DNA from: Flammeovirga pacifica
GTDB lineage: Bacteria; Bacteroidota; Bacteroidia; Cytophagales; Flammeovirgaceae
Direction of reading: 5' to 3'
Length of the DNA stretch: 64,000 nucleotides
NCBI RefSeq assembly: GCF_000807855.2
Contig: NZ_JRYR02000001.1
Location: 1,977,881-2,041,880, forward strand
Part shown: piece after piece, positions 1 to 8,190 of the stretch
How the letters are laid out: each line of letters begins with the position of its first letter
Numbering within the stretch: position 1 is the first letter of the stretch
Position numbers and translations under genes: made by a program
The notes under the pieces: generated by a model
Databases searched by the model: none
Seen by the model: only the letters and a program-made list of their open reading frames with translations
Told to the model about the DNA's origin: nothing

Positions 1-21
1 GTTTTGAAGTAATCATGCACT

Positions 22-870
22 TTATTTTTTACCAAAAAGCGATGAAAAAGCCTGTCCTGTTAAATCGGCTAAAACTTTAAATAACGAACTCCAATGTGTT
101 GTTGCCTCATTGGTAGAACTCTGATGAAAATTCATTACCATTGTTCTTAAATCAGCAGGCATATGTACAAATTTCGGTGTTAAATAAGAAGTTACATCTC
201 CGTCTATCTGAACAACAGTCTGAAGTAACACTTGTTGTGTCCCTAGCTCCCAAGCTTTTCTTATAGCTGTAATTTGGTCTGTCTCTAACTCCAAAGGCTC
301 CACCTGATTCATTTCTGCAAGGGTGATATCGTTATTCCAACGATGTGACCCAAACTGTGACGGGTACATTTGATCTGAGGCACTACCTTTATCATTAAAA
401 CTATCGTCAAACCCTTCTTTATTTGCCTTAATTTCTGATTGGTATTTTTGACGTTGATTTTTGAATAAGCCAATCATACCAGAAGATTGTCTTTCGATAC
501 GATAAAGCATTTGGATACGATTTTTAAGATATTCTAAATCTTCATCCGTTTGCATTTTACTTTGCAAGCTTTCATAATATTCCTTTCCTCCTTGAGCGGC
601 ATGTTTTACCTCAATATAAGAATATTCACCCGCTCCGATATTTCTCAAGACGGCCTTATTGTATCCTTGTTTATCTGTTGATTCATTAGGCTGACCAACT
701 CTATAAGCTACACCATATTCAATAAGTACTTTACGATACCTTTCAATAATATCTCTTAAAGCTATTCTTTTATTGATAGGCATTTTAGCCCCTGTAGTAT
801 TCTCTTTAAAGATCGTATTGACTTCTAAAGTAAGTAGTTCGCTTGCTAAAGATTTTAAAGAATTCTCCAT
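22..870 (-). CDS. hypothetical protein, paired with the next gene
   Basis: This 282-residue soluble protein has no signal peptide or membrane segment, and I do not recognise its family. It is rich in charged helices (an RDIIERYRKVLIEYG stretch near residues 38-52) and in Gln/Lys in the middle. Its N-terminus contains LLTLEVNTIF, which resembles LVTLDVKTVV near the N-terminus of the neighbouring upstream gene. The two genes run in the same direction with only 6 nt between them, so they are very probably co-transcribed and may act together. The stop codon lies about 20 nt from the window edge, so the downstream context is unknown. Confidence 0.75.
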   Translation of the reverse strand: MENSLKSLASELLTLEVNTIFKENTTGAKMPINKRIALRDIIERYRKVLIEYGVAYRVGQPNESTDKQGYNKAVLRNIGAGEYSYIEVKHAAQGGKEYYESLQSKMQTDEDLEYLKNRIQMLYRIERQSSGMIGLFKNQRQKYQSEIKANKEGFDDSFNDKGSASDQMYPSQFGSHRWNNDITLAEMNQVEPLELETDQITAIRKAWELGTQQVLLQTVVQIDGDVTSYLTPKFVHMPADLRTMVMNFHQSSTNEATTHWSSLFKVLADLTGQAFSSLFGKK

Positions 871-876
871 TTTAGT

Positions 877-1479
877 TTATTGTTTAGAATCGTCGCCTTC
901 TTCTGCTATTTGATTAAAATCATCTGCTGGAGCTTCAAAATCAATTGCTTCTTCTGCAGGAACATCAGCTATTTCAGGATGAGAAGTAGCTGGAGCTTCT
1001 AAAGTTGGTGGTGCGACTACTGCTTCCATTGGATTGAACGCTGCCTCAGAAGCCGTATAAGCTGCGGTAGAAGAAGCTATTTGTGGTTGAGTAAAAACAT
1101 TAGATGCAACATTGGGAACGTCTACTCCTTTCGTTTTTTGATATAACTCAAATAAACTATAAATAGCTTTAATATTATCATTTATAATTTTATGACCGTG
1201 TGCCTCTTTTTGAGCATGAAAATCTCTTACCCAAGCATACTTATCTTGAATAAGTTCTTCACTTACCTTAGATGTTATGTCACCTTTTAACAAATGAATC
1301 TCACTACTCATCACTTTAAATTCTGAGTTTTCTTTTTTGATGACTTCATTCTTCTCTCCTTCTACTCTAAAATCTCCTACAACTGTTTTTACATCTAGAG
1401 TAACTAAATTATTAATGTAATCTTCAATATTATTGACGAACCTTGAAAAAAATCCTTTTTGTTCTTCTTCTTGAGACAT
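877..1479 (-). CDS. hypothetical protein with acidic Ala/Pro-rich tail
   Basis: This is a 200-residue protein of unknown function. Residues 1-125 look folded and helical. Residues from about 130 onward form a low-complexity tail rich in Ala, Pro, Glu and Asp that is probably disordered. It has no signal peptide. The motif LVTLDVKTVVGDF (about residues 25-37) resembles the start of the protein encoded 6 nt downstream, which suggests either a shared fold or a shared binding partner. It is the first gene of the pair, and the 230-nt spacer to divergent hpt should contain its promoter. Confidence 0.75.
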   Translation of the reverse strand: MSQEEEQKGFFSRFVNNIEDYINNLVTLDVKTVVGDFRVEGEKNEVIKKENSEFKVMSSEIHLLKGDITSKVSEELIQDKYAWVRDFHAQKEAHGHKIINDNIKAIYSLFELYQKTKGVDVPNVASNVFTQPQIASSTAAYTASEAAFNPMEAVVAPPTLEAPATSHPEIADVPAEEAIDFEAPADDFNQIAEEGDDSKQ

Positions 1480-1652
1480 ATCTTTTTTATTTGAGTAATG
1501 TAAAAGGGCTTAAAATATATTAGGAATCAAACTATTAATGAAATTCCTTTATTTATACTATTAAAGTTGATTGAATTTGATGAAAAATCCAAAACCTTGA
1601 AATAATCTATTCTTTTAGGAAATACTCACAACTTTTATTGGAATGCTCTTCT

Positions 1653-1660
1653 TATATTTG
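1653..1660 (+). promoter_or_regulatory. -7 element of the hpt promoter
   Basis: TATATTTG fits the Bacteroidota -7 consensus TAnnTTTG exactly. A T-rich stretch about 16 nt upstream could serve as the -33 region. Transcription would start near 1666 and give a leader of about 45 nt before hpt. Confidence 0.5.
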
Positions 1661-1711
1661 TCTCTTTAAAAACAAAAAAAAGTATTAAATCAATTTTTAG
1701 ATTTATCACTC

Positions 1712-2257
1712 ATGGCTGAAGTAACAAAAGTTCTTGATAAAGAATTTGTTCCATTTATAAGTAAAGAACAAATTGCTACCCGTATCCAAGCTTTAGGAAA
1801 CGAATTAACAAAAGAGTATCAAAACAAAGACGTACTTTTTGTTAGTGTATTGAACGGTGCATTTATGTTTACATCTGACTTGGTCAAAGAAATCAAGGTA
1901 CCTTTAGAAATTTCTTTTGTAAAATATGCTTCTTATGAGGGTACTGAAAGTACTGGTAAGGTAAAGCAGTTAATTGGCTTTAACGCTGATCAAGTAAAAG
2001 GTAAGCATATCGTTATTGTTGAAGACATTGTAGACACTGGACGTACAATGCAAGCATTAATTAAGGACTTAGAAGGAATGGAACCTGCTTCTGTTAAAGT
2101 AGTTTCCTTATTGTTTAAACCCGAAGCATTAAAAATACCTATTACTGTAAATTATGTTGGGTTCGAAATTGATCCCAATTTTGTTGTAGGATATGGATTA
2201 GATTATGATGGGTTCGGAAGAAACATCCCAGAAATTCTAGTTTTAAAAGATAAATAA
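1712..2257 (+). CDS. hpt: hypoxanthine phosphoribosyltransferase
   Basis: This cytoplasmic purine-salvage enzyme transfers phosphoribose from PRPP to hypoxanthine (and usually guanine) to make IMP or GMP. The PRPP-binding signature VIVEDIVDTGRTM lies at about residues 100-112, and the protein ends with the family's YGLDYDGFGRNIPEI segment that shapes the base pocket. The length of 181 residues is normal for bacterial HPRT. The gene stands alone, preceded by a TATATTTG promoter element and followed by a strong terminator, so it looks monocistronic. Confidence 0.95.
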   Translation: MAEVTKVLDKEFVPFISKEQIATRIQALGNELTKEYQNKDVLFVSVLNGAFMFTSDLVKEIKVPLEISFVKYASYEGTESTGKVKQLIGFNADQVKGKHIVIVEDIVDTGRTMQALIKDLEGMEPASVKVVSLLFKPEALKIPITVNYVGFEIDPNFVVGYGLDYDGFGRNIPEILVLKDK

Positions 2258-2316
2258 TCAACTATTCTTGCTTCTACTATAAAAGCATTAGAATTATCTA
2301 AATTGTTGATATAATT

Positions 2317-2347
2317 AGTGATACTCAAATGAGTATCACTTTTTTTA
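2317..2347 (+). terminator. hpt terminator
   Basis: A perfect 10-bp stem (AGTGATACTC / GAGTATCACT) with an AAAT loop is followed directly by seven T residues, 60 nt after the hpt stop codon. Confidence 0.9.
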
Positions 2348-2552
2348 TATAAAAAAACACCCTCATATTATAAATACAAGGGTGATTGAACTTAACTCTC
2401 TCTCAATTTTTTTCACTTATTTACTAAGTGCATTCATCTAACTTCTGATTATATATACCTTACAAGTTGTTTTTTTGTTTCATTTTAAACAAATAATATT
2501 CTAAACAAAACCAAACACTGTTTAATATCAACCAATTTCGGTAAAAAACGAA

Positions 2553-2586
2553 ACAAAAAAAGGCCAAACTTATAAAGTTTGGCCTT
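2553..2586 (-). terminator. DEAD-box helicase terminator
   Basis: Read on the minus strand, a perfect 10-bp stem (AGGCCAAACT and its complement) with a 5-nt loop is followed by a run of seven T. It lies about 20 nt after the helicase stop codon. Confidence 0.88.
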
Positions 2587-2604
2587 CTATATAAACAGAG
2601 AAAC

Positions 2605-3894
2605 TTATTTCTTCTTGGCTTTTTTAATAGCCTTCTTTTTCTCTTTTTTCCTATTCGATTTTTTCTTAGCCTCTTTATAAGAAGCCTGATCAGAAGCAAT
2701 TTCTTTCATTACTGTTTTCCAATCTGTTGAAGTTTCTTCAGAATTACCCACAATACCTGCATATTCACCTTTGTCCATTGCATGAACAGCAATCTTAGTT
2801 GTGGTAAACTCTTCTATTGCCATCAATAGTTCTTTTTCATTTTCAGCACAGAAAGCAATAGCGTCTCCTTTTTCAGTACCACGACCAGTACGTCCGACAC
2901 GGTGAACATAATTTTCTGGTTCTTCAGGTAAATCATAATTCACAACAAACTGCACATTCGGAATATCAATACCTCTAGCAGACACATCGGTTGCTATAAG
3001 CATTTTAACATCTCCGTTTTTATAAGACTTCATGGCTTCAAAACGCTCTTTTTGAGCTTTACCTCCATGAATACTAACTGCTGAAATATCTACCCTTTCC
3101 ATTGCTTTTAATACTCTCTCTGCACGAACTTGTGTTCTTACAAAGACAAGAATCTTTTGGTCAGGGTTTTCTTTACAAATTCTTTCTAAGAAGTAACGTT
3201 TATCGTCCATTGAAACGAAAACTACACCATGGTTCACATTCTTAGAAACAGGATCTTTTGGAGATATCTGAATTCTTATGGCATTTCTCACTAATGAATA
3301 AGCTAATTTTTTAATTTGCTCATCAATAGTAGCAGAGAAGAATAAAGTTTGTCTATGTTTTGGAATTATCTTGATTACATCCTTGATATCTTTGATGAAT
3401 CCTTTTTCCAACATATGATCGGCTTCATCCAAAACTAAAACTTCAATACTTTTTAGGTTGATATACCCTTGGTGATTCAAATCGAACATTCTACCAGGAG
3501 TAGTCACTAAAATGTCAACTCCTTTTTCCAATTGCTCTATTTGATCATCTTGTGGAACACCACCATAGATACATAAAGTAGAAAGTTTGGTATACTTACC
3601 AATTGATTTAAAAACTTCTGTTATTTGTTCAGCTAGCTCCCTTGTAGGTGCCATTACTAAACATCTAATTGCTTTTTTTCTATTTCCTTTTACTTTATTA
3701 CTTAAAAGCTTTTCCATAACTGGAATGGCAAAAGCAGCTGTTTTACCTGTTCCGGTTTGGGCAATAGCCAATACATCTTCACCTCGTAAAATCGGGGGAA
3801 TAGATTTAAATTGGATATCTGTTGGTCTTTTAAAACCCTTTTCAGCCAAACTTTTCTTTAAGTTTTCTGAAATACGGTATTTCTCAAATTTCAT
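2605..3894 (-). CDS. DEAD-box ATP-dependent RNA helicase (RhlE/DeaD-like)
   Basis: This is an RNA helicase of 429 residues, probably acting in ribosome assembly or RNA turnover. The motifs are in order: Q motif near 25-28 (TDIQ), Walker A AQTGTGKT 45-52, PTRELA 83-88, DEAD 156-159, SAT 187-189, ARGID 307-311 and HRVGRTGR 331-338. The last 25 residues are almost all Lys/Arg, a typical RNA-binding tail. Upstream, 3911-3942 can form a 7-bp hairpin in the presumed leader. It is the last gene of a leftward block that begins with two SlyD-like genes. The exact subfamily (RhlE, CshA or other) is not settled. Confidence 0.93.
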   Translation of the reverse strand: MKFEKYRISENLKKSLAEKGFKRPTDIQFKSIPPILRGEDVLAIAQTGTGKTAAFAIPVMEKLLSNKVKGNRKKAIRCLVMAPTRELAEQITEVFKSIGKYTKLSTLCIYGGVPQDDQIEQLEKGVDILVTTPGRMFDLNHQGYINLKSIEVLVLDEADHMLEKGFIKDIKDVIKIIPKHRQTLFFSATIDEQIKKLAYSLVRNAIRIQISPKDPVSKNVNHGVVFVSMDDKRYFLERICKENPDQKILVFVRTQVRAERVLKAMERVDISAVSIHGGKAQKERFEAMKSYKNGDVKMLIATDVSARGIDIPNVQFVVNYDLPEEPENYVHRVGRTGRGTEKGDAIAFCAENEKELLMAIEEFTTTKIAVHAMDKGEYAGIVGNSEETSTDWKTVMKEIASDQASYKEAKKKSNRKKEKKKAIKKAKKK

Positions 3895-3987
3895 TGATTA
3901 CGCATTAAATGTGAAAGGATATGAGTGCATAATGTCTTTCACTCTAATCCCGTAAGCATGTTATTTCATGCAATAAATAGCCAATTA

Positions 3988-4194
3988 TTAAAATTCGCCA
4001 TCTTCTAATATTTCCTTAACTCTACCCACTTCTCCAGTTTCAAGTTTTACTTTAATACCGTGTGGGTGTGTAGAAGATTTTGTGAGAATTTTCTCTATAA
4101 AACCTTCCGTTAGGTCACCTGTTTTTTGATCTTCCTTTAGGACTATCATCACATGACCACCTATTTTTATATTGCTTCTTTTCTTTCCGTCCAT
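3988..4194 (-). CDS. YwbE-family protein (DUF2196)
   Basis: This 68-residue protein matches the small YwbE family: RSNIKIGGHVMIVLKEDQ near the start, then GDLTEGFIEKILTKSSTHPHG and a VGRVKEI end. The fold is expected to be a small beta-barrel (KOW/S1-like), which would suit RNA binding, but the function is not established. It starts 4 nt after the SlyD-like stop codon, so it is translated from the same mRNA. A following DEAD-box helicase is consistent with an RNA-related role. Confidence 0.85.
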   Translation of the reverse strand: MDGKKRSNIKIGGHVMIVLKEDQKTGDLTEGFIEKILTKSSTHPHGIKVKLETGEVGRVKEILEDGEF

Positions 4195-4198
4195 AATA

Positions 4199-4708
4199 TT
4201 ATGAAGGCATTATTTCTACTCCTTCTCCGTCAAAATCAGATTCTTCTTTCGTAGGTTCACGTACTTCAACAATTTTTCCATCAAAATATAAATCAATTCC
4301 TGCTAATTCATGATTCATATCCATCAAAACATCTTTCTTATTAACTTGGATAATTTTACCATCGTAAACATCTCCATCTTGATCTGCAACAGATAAGATA
4401 TGACCTACTTGAAGGAATGCTTCCTCTTCTTCCTTATCCACAAAACCAAAAGCATTTTTATCTACTTTTACATTTTGATATTGTTCAATAAGTTCACCGT
4501 AAGCATCAAGATATCCTAAAGCCAATTTAAAATTGTCTCCTTCACTTTTACCCATCAATGCCTCCTCAAATTTTGGAAGAACACCGCCGGACCCTACAAA
4601 GAACAAAAATGGTTCTTCAGGAGTTGCCTCTTCGATAAATTTACCGTTGGCATCTTTTTCATATAATTTATAAGTCAGTACAACGACTAATCCTTCTTCT
4701 ACTTTCAT
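4199..4708 (-). CDS. SlyD-like FKBP-type peptidyl-prolyl isomerase, copy 2
   Basis: This is a 169-residue cytoplasmic peptidyl-prolyl cis-trans isomerase and chaperone with SlyD architecture: an FKBP half (VVVLTYKLYEK, then FVGSGGVLPKFEEALMG), an insert-in-flap domain in the middle, and return to the FKBP half (MDMNHELAGIDLYFDGKIVEV). It lacks the His/Cys-rich metal-binding tail of E. coli SlyD. I chose the ATG at 4708 because the frame upstream begins at TTG and the added ten residues (LKRSKCKFT) do not fit the family. A paralogue lies directly upstream. Confidence 0.85.
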   Translation of the reverse strand: MKVEEGLVVVLTYKLYEKDANGKFIEEATPEEPFLFFVGSGGVLPKFEEALMGKSEGDNFKLALGYLDAYGELIEQYQNVKVDKNAFGFVDKEEEEAFLQVGHILSVADQDGDVYDGKIIQVNKKDVLMDMNHELAGIDLYFDGKIVEVREPTKEESDFDGEGVEIMPS

Positions 4709-4775
4709 CGTAAATTTACATTTAGATCTTTTGAGCAAGAATTATAGTATTCCTCTCCTGCTCTCATAAACTTAT

Positions 4776-4814
4776 AAAGCTTCCTAACGGAAATTAAGTT
4801 CGTTAGGAAGCTTT
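4776..4814. repeat. perfect 14-bp inverted repeat between the two SlyD-like genes
   Basis: AAAGCTTCCTAACG (4776-4789) and its complement (4801-4814) enclose an 11-nt loop. There is no clear T tract on either side, so it may be a partial terminator or an RNA-processing hairpin after the first SlyD-like gene. Confidence 0.6.
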
Positions 4815-4855
4815 GAAGGTTCTATCAATAAATAATAGAAACCGTTTTATTGGGC

Positions 4856-5395
4856 TTATTGAGGTAGATTACTTAAATCTACATCAGAAAGACCATTCAT
4901 ATTTTCTTCCGCTTGTTTTGCTTCAGCCATTTCTTCCTCTGTAGCAGCTCTAACGTCTAAAATCTCTCCTGTAAAGTAAAGGTTTTTACCTGAAAGTGGA
5001 TGATTAAAGTCCATAACTACGTGATCTTCATGAACTTCTTTCACTTCACCTTCCATTGGCATTTCATCAGGTCCTACCATAGGAAGAACATTTCCTACTT
5101 TAAGAATTTGCTCCTGATCTACCTTATCTTCAATATTAAAAACTTCTTTTGGTATTTTGATTACAGCTTGTTGTTGAAAATCACCATAAGCTTCATCTTT
5201 AACAATCCCAAATTCAAAAGAATGACCTTTTTCTTTCCCTTTTAAAGCTTCTTCAAAATGAGGAAGAACATCTTTATAACCGAATAAAAACTCAAATGCG
5301 TCGTCAGATTTCACCTCTTGTAAAAGTGTTCCTTCTGCATTTTCGTCGTATAAATTGTAGGCTATAGTAACTACAGTATCTTTTATTGCTTTCAT
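4856..5395 (-). CDS. SlyD-like FKBP-type peptidyl-prolyl isomerase, copy 1
   Basis: This 179-residue SlyD-like prolyl isomerase has the same architecture as the gene downstream: FEFLFGYKDVLPHFEEALKG in the FKBP half, an insert-in-flap segment, then VVMDFNHPLSGKNLYFTGEIL. The C-terminus is acidic and Asn/Gln-rich without metal-binding histidines. The two copies are clearly diverged, so this is an old duplication. The frame extends upstream to a TTG at 5416, but that codon lies inside the predicted -7 box (5414-5421), so the ATG at 5395 is the start. Confidence 0.88.
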   Translation of the reverse strand: MKAIKDTVVTIAYNLYDENAEGTLLQEVKSDDAFEFLFGYKDVLPHFEEALKGKEKGHSFEFGIVKDEAYGDFQQQAVIKIPKEVFNIEDKVDQEQILKVGNVLPMVGPDEMPMEGEVKEVHEDHVVMDFNHPLSGKNLYFTGEILDVRAATEEEMAEAKQAEENMNGLSDVDLSNLPQ

Positions 5396-5413
5396 ATTAT
5401 TTTCAATTTTGCA

Positions 5414-5442
5414 CAAATGTACGATATTAATACTGTATCCAA
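5414..5442 (-). promoter_or_regulatory. promoter of the SlyD-like gene block
   Basis: On the minus strand TTG (5442-5440), 18 nt and TACATTTG (5421-5414) fit the Bacteroidota TTTG/TAnnTTTG promoter. The predicted start is near 5407, which leaves a very short leader before the ATG at 5395. Confidence 0.6.
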
Positions 5443-5563
5443 TATTAATTGTTGAATTAAGAAAGGGTTATTAGGGAATAATATTAATTTTGGTATTAGT
5501 TAGGAAGATATTTCATAGATAACAACATGAAAACTAATCGTTTAACAAATAGGTACTACTTTT

Positions 5564-6004
5564 TTAATCTTCTATTTTATTGATCATCATAGTTAACCTA
5601 GTAGAAGAATGCCTATCTGTAAAATCATCTAAAGTGATCACTATTTTTGCCTCCTTAATCCTAGCCGTATAGTGTTGTTTTTTTCGTGCCCTTTCAAAAG
5701 TTCGTTCAAATGTAGTATTGTATTCTGCCTGTAAGTGATATATCAAATTCTTAAATTCTTGTTGATATATCCTTAATGGGTTTCGTCCATCTAAAGTAGG
5801 TACAAACCCCAAGCTCTTAATTTTCTTCTTACGATCTGTGTAGATAAAAAGCGTTCCTTCAATCCCTCCAACAGACAACCTAATCATATCATTTTCCTGA
5901 TCAAAATGATCTCCAATATGATAATCTGTAAGTTCTTGAGCACATACAGAGGAGAAGAAGAACAAAAAGGTAAAAAGGGTCAAGTGTTTTATGATCCATT
6001 GCAT
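5564..6004 (-). CDS. secreted hypothetical protein
   Basis: This 146-residue protein begins with a clear Sec signal peptide (LTLFTFLFFFSSVCAQE, cleavage after about residue 22), so it is periplasmic or exported. The mature part is basic and beta/alpha mixed, with a RTFERARKKQHY helix. I do not recognise the family. It follows the acyltransferase gene by 23 nt on the same strand and is probably co-transcribed with it, which hints weakly at an envelope role. Confidence 0.7.
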   Translation of the reverse strand: MQWIIKHLTLFTFLFFFSSVCAQELTDYHIGDHFDQENDMIRLSVGGIEGTLFIYTDRKKKIKSLGFVPTLDGRNPLRIYQQEFKNLIYHLQAEYNTTFERTFERARKKQHYTARIKEAKIVITLDDFTDRHSSTRLTMMINKIED

Positions 6005-6027
6005 ATGGCAATTTAATAGAATTGAAT

Positions 6028-6906
6028 CTATTCCACTTCATCTCTTGTGTATTTCCATCGCTTGTGAGACCAAAGCCAATTAGAAGGTTGTTCTTTGATA
6101 CATTCTTCTACCAATTTAGAATATGTTTTTAAGATTTTATTAGAACCTTTTTCGTATTCAGAACCATCGTGAATATCAATAATCTCTACTTCATAATATC
6201 CTCTTTTTATTCTTTTTATTTTAGAAAATATCACCGGGTAGTTCATGAACTCTGTTACTTTTTCTGGTCCAATAAAAAAAGCAGACTCCTTACCAAAAAA
6301 GTCTAACCAAACTCTTTTTTTATCATATCCAGGAGGAGATTGATCAGCTACCATACCAAAAGAAAAGACCTCTCCTTTTTTATGTTTCACTAATATTTCT
6401 CTCATTGTTCGTTCCATAGGTACAACATACCCGCCGAAATTTGTTCTGATATTCACCATCAAGTTTTCTGAAAATTTACTCGCTAATGGTTTATAAACAG
6501 CACCAAAAGGAACCCCCATGGTGGCGGTGTATGCTAATAATTGCCATTCCCAATTACCAAAATGTCCTGTCATTAAGATTACAGGCTGTCCATTATCATG
6601 GTATTTTTTATACTCTTCAGGATTCGTAATCACAAGATGCTTTTTCATATCATCTTGACTCATTGATAATGATTTTAATGCTTCAAAACCCACGTCACAG
6701 AGGTTTCTATAAAAATCATGAATAATCTTTTTTTTCTCTTGATGGGTCTTTTCTGGAAACGCAATACCAATATTTTTCTCAATTACTTTTCTTCTATATC
6801 TAATCACATTAGCCATAAAGAAGGCAGTGATATCAGAAATAATATATATGATCGAGAAGGGTAATTGCGAAAATAATCTTATAAAAAACATAGAAATAAT
6901 TTTCAT
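6028..6906 (-). CDS. LpxL/HtrB-type lysophospholipid or lipid A acyltransferase
   Basis: This inner-membrane acyltransferase of 292 residues probably adds a secondary acyl chain to lipid A. It has an N-terminal hydrophobic anchor (about residues 5-35) followed by the family's RRKVIEKNIGIAFPE segment. The catalytic HX4E motif is HFGNWE, with His115 and Glu120. Further family features are MVADQSPP near 200 and LWSHKRWK at the C-terminus. The length is normal for LpxL. Which acyl-ACP and which acceptor it uses cannot be read from the sequence. Confidence 0.88.
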   Translation of the reverse strand: MKIISMFFIRLFSQLPFSIIYIISDITAFFMANVIRYRRKVIEKNIGIAFPEKTHQEKKKIIHDFYRNLCDVGFEALKSLSMSQDDMKKHLVITNPEEYKKYHDNGQPVILMTGHFGNWEWQLLAYTATMGVPFGAVYKPLASKFSENLMVNIRTNFGGYVVPMERTMREILVKHKKGEVFSFGMVADQSPPGYDKKRVWLDFFGKESAFFIGPEKVTEFMNYPVIFSKIKRIKRGYYEVEIIDIHDGSEYEKGSNKILKTYSKLVEECIKEQPSNWLWSHKRWKYTRDEVE

Positions 6907-7029
6907 TTACTCATCAAAAATAATTATTGAAACATTTTTAGCAAAAACAATTCTCAAAAACGTTTAAATAATCAATTTGTATCTGTAAATTATAGTAATA
7001 CCCTTCTATTATTCTCAACAATAAGATGA

Positions 7030-7623
7030 ATGCCAATGACTGTTGATTTATTTTCTATTGATGTTTTCAAAGAACTTTTTCTTACTGATATTGAAAAAGA
7101 AGCCATCCAAAAGTGTTTTCAATTTAAAAAATTAAAAAAGGGAGAAACTTTTATTGTCAACGGAGATGATGTGAATACAATGTACTATGTAGTGGATGGT
7201 TGTATAAGAAATTATTTCATTGATGAGAAAGGAAAAGAACATACGATACAGTTTGCAGTATACGATTGGTGGATTACTGATTTGATTGCATTCTACTCTG
7301 ATACCGAAGCAGTTTATAATTTAGAGTGTCTTTCTGATTCCCAGGTTTTTGGTATACACAAAGACGATATCAATAGATTAAGTTTACAAATTCCTGAGTT
7401 TAATAAACTCTACAGAGCCAAGTTACAAGCATCAATTGTTGGATACCATAGAAGAATAATAGCCAATCTTTCTAAAACTGCAGCAGAAAGGTATGAAGAG
7501 TTTATTAATCGATATCCTGATATAGAAATGAATATCAAGAATTACCATTTAGCTTCTTATTTAGGGATCACCACCGAAAGTTTAAGTAGAGTGAGAAGAG
7601 AACTAATGAAAAAAGGAACATAA
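7030..7623 (+). CDS. Crp/Fnr-family transcriptional regulator
   Basis: This is a 197-residue regulator with an N-terminal cyclic-nucleotide-type beta-barrel (about residues 15-115) and a C-terminal winged helix; the recognition helix lies within ITTESLSRVRRELM (180-193). The barrel lacks the GE and RS residues that bind cAMP in E. coli CRP and lacks the cysteines of FNR, so its signal is unknown. This is common for Bacteroidota members of the family. A second, diverged Crp/Fnr gene lies 1.1 kb downstream. An 11-bp inverted repeat (7612-7636) overlaps the stop codon and may terminate transcription. Confidence 0.88.
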   Translation: MPMTVDLFSIDVFKELFLTDIEKEAIQKCFQFKKLKKGETFIVNGDDVNTMYYVVDGCIRNYFIDEKGKEHTIQFAVYDWWITDLIAFYSDTEAVYNLECLSDSQVFGIHKDDINRLSLQIPEFNKLYRAKLQASIVGYHRRIIANLSKTAAERYEEFINRYPDIEMNIKNYHLASYLGITTESLSRVRRELMKKGT

Positions 7624-7661
7624 ACTATGTTCCTTTCTCAAATAATATCTCTATTTATCAT

Positions 7662-8189
7662 TTAAAGTGCTGTTTCAAAATTTGAAAAGGCTTCTTTAAA
7701 ACTAGTTTTTAATGCATCGTCTGTAATACCTTCTGAGAAGTTTGAGGAGAATGATGGCAATGAAAAACTACCCGTTAGATTAGCACCTGCATATGGTAAT
7801 GTTGATGTTGCTATATTTAATACTCCTGCTCCACCTCGTGGTCCTGGAGATGTAGCCATAGCAAATACAGGCTTTTGGGCGTAAACATTTCTCTCTGCTC
7901 TCGATGCCCAATCAAATATATTTTTATATGCTGCAGAAAAGTTACCATTGTGTTCTGCAAAAGAAACTACTATCCCATCTGCGGCGGCTAATTCTGATAA
8001 AAATTGTTTTGCCTGCTCAGGTATTCCTGACTCTTGTTCTTTATCAATACCATAAATAGGCATTTCATAATCATTCAAGTCTAATACTTTTACATCACTA
8101 TTTTCAATTTGTTTTCCTGCCCATTGAGCTAATTTCTGATTAATTGATCCTTTTGAATTGGATGCGGCAAATACTACTAATTTTTTCAT
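7662..8189 (-). CDS. NAD(P)H-dependent FMN reductase family protein
   Basis: This 175-residue flavodoxin-fold protein is of the NADPH-dependent FMN reductase (ChrR/YieF-like) type. The flavin phosphate loop is AASNSKGSINQKLAQ (8-22), and SFAEHNGNFSAAYKNIFDW (about 76-94) matches the family's second flavin-contact segment. The substrate could be a quinone, an azo compound or free flavin. The gene starts 1 nt after the stop codon of the upstream marR gene, so the two form an operon and the reductase is very likely repressed by that MarR protein. Confidence 0.87.
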   Translation of the reverse strand: MKKLVVFAASNSKGSINQKLAQWAGKQIENSDVKVLDLNDYEMPIYGIDKEQESGIPEQAKQFLSELAAADGIVVSFAEHNGNFSAAYKNIFDWASRAERNVYAQKPVFAMATSPGPRGGAGVLNIATSTLPYAGANLTGSFSLPSFSSNFSEGITDDALKTSFKEAFSNFETAL

Positions 8190-8190
8190 T

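Larger units (their letters stand above)
2258..2604. other. convergent spacer between hpt and a helicase gene
   Basis: This spacer of nearly 350 nt contains one terminator for each flanking gene (2317-2347 on plus, 2553-2586 on minus). Between them is AT-rich sequence in which I see no ORF or conserved RNA. Confidence 0.6.

Noticed and set aside
2460-2699. Lys/Arg-rich open frame of 79 codons at the helicase end
   Set aside because: It overlaps the Lys-rich helicase tail in another frame and runs through the terminator.
3587-3955. Open frame of 122 codons on the plus strand opposite the DEAD-box helicase
   Set aside because: It mirrors conserved helicase motifs and has no independent support.
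4709-4738. Longer N-terminus of the downstream SlyD-like gene starting with TTG
   Set aside because: The ten added residues do not fit the family and ATG at 4708 gives a normal FKBP start.
5396-5416. Longer N-terminus of the upstream SlyD-like gene starting with TTG
   Set aside because: The TTG lies within the predicted -7 promoter box, so it would not be in the mRNA.
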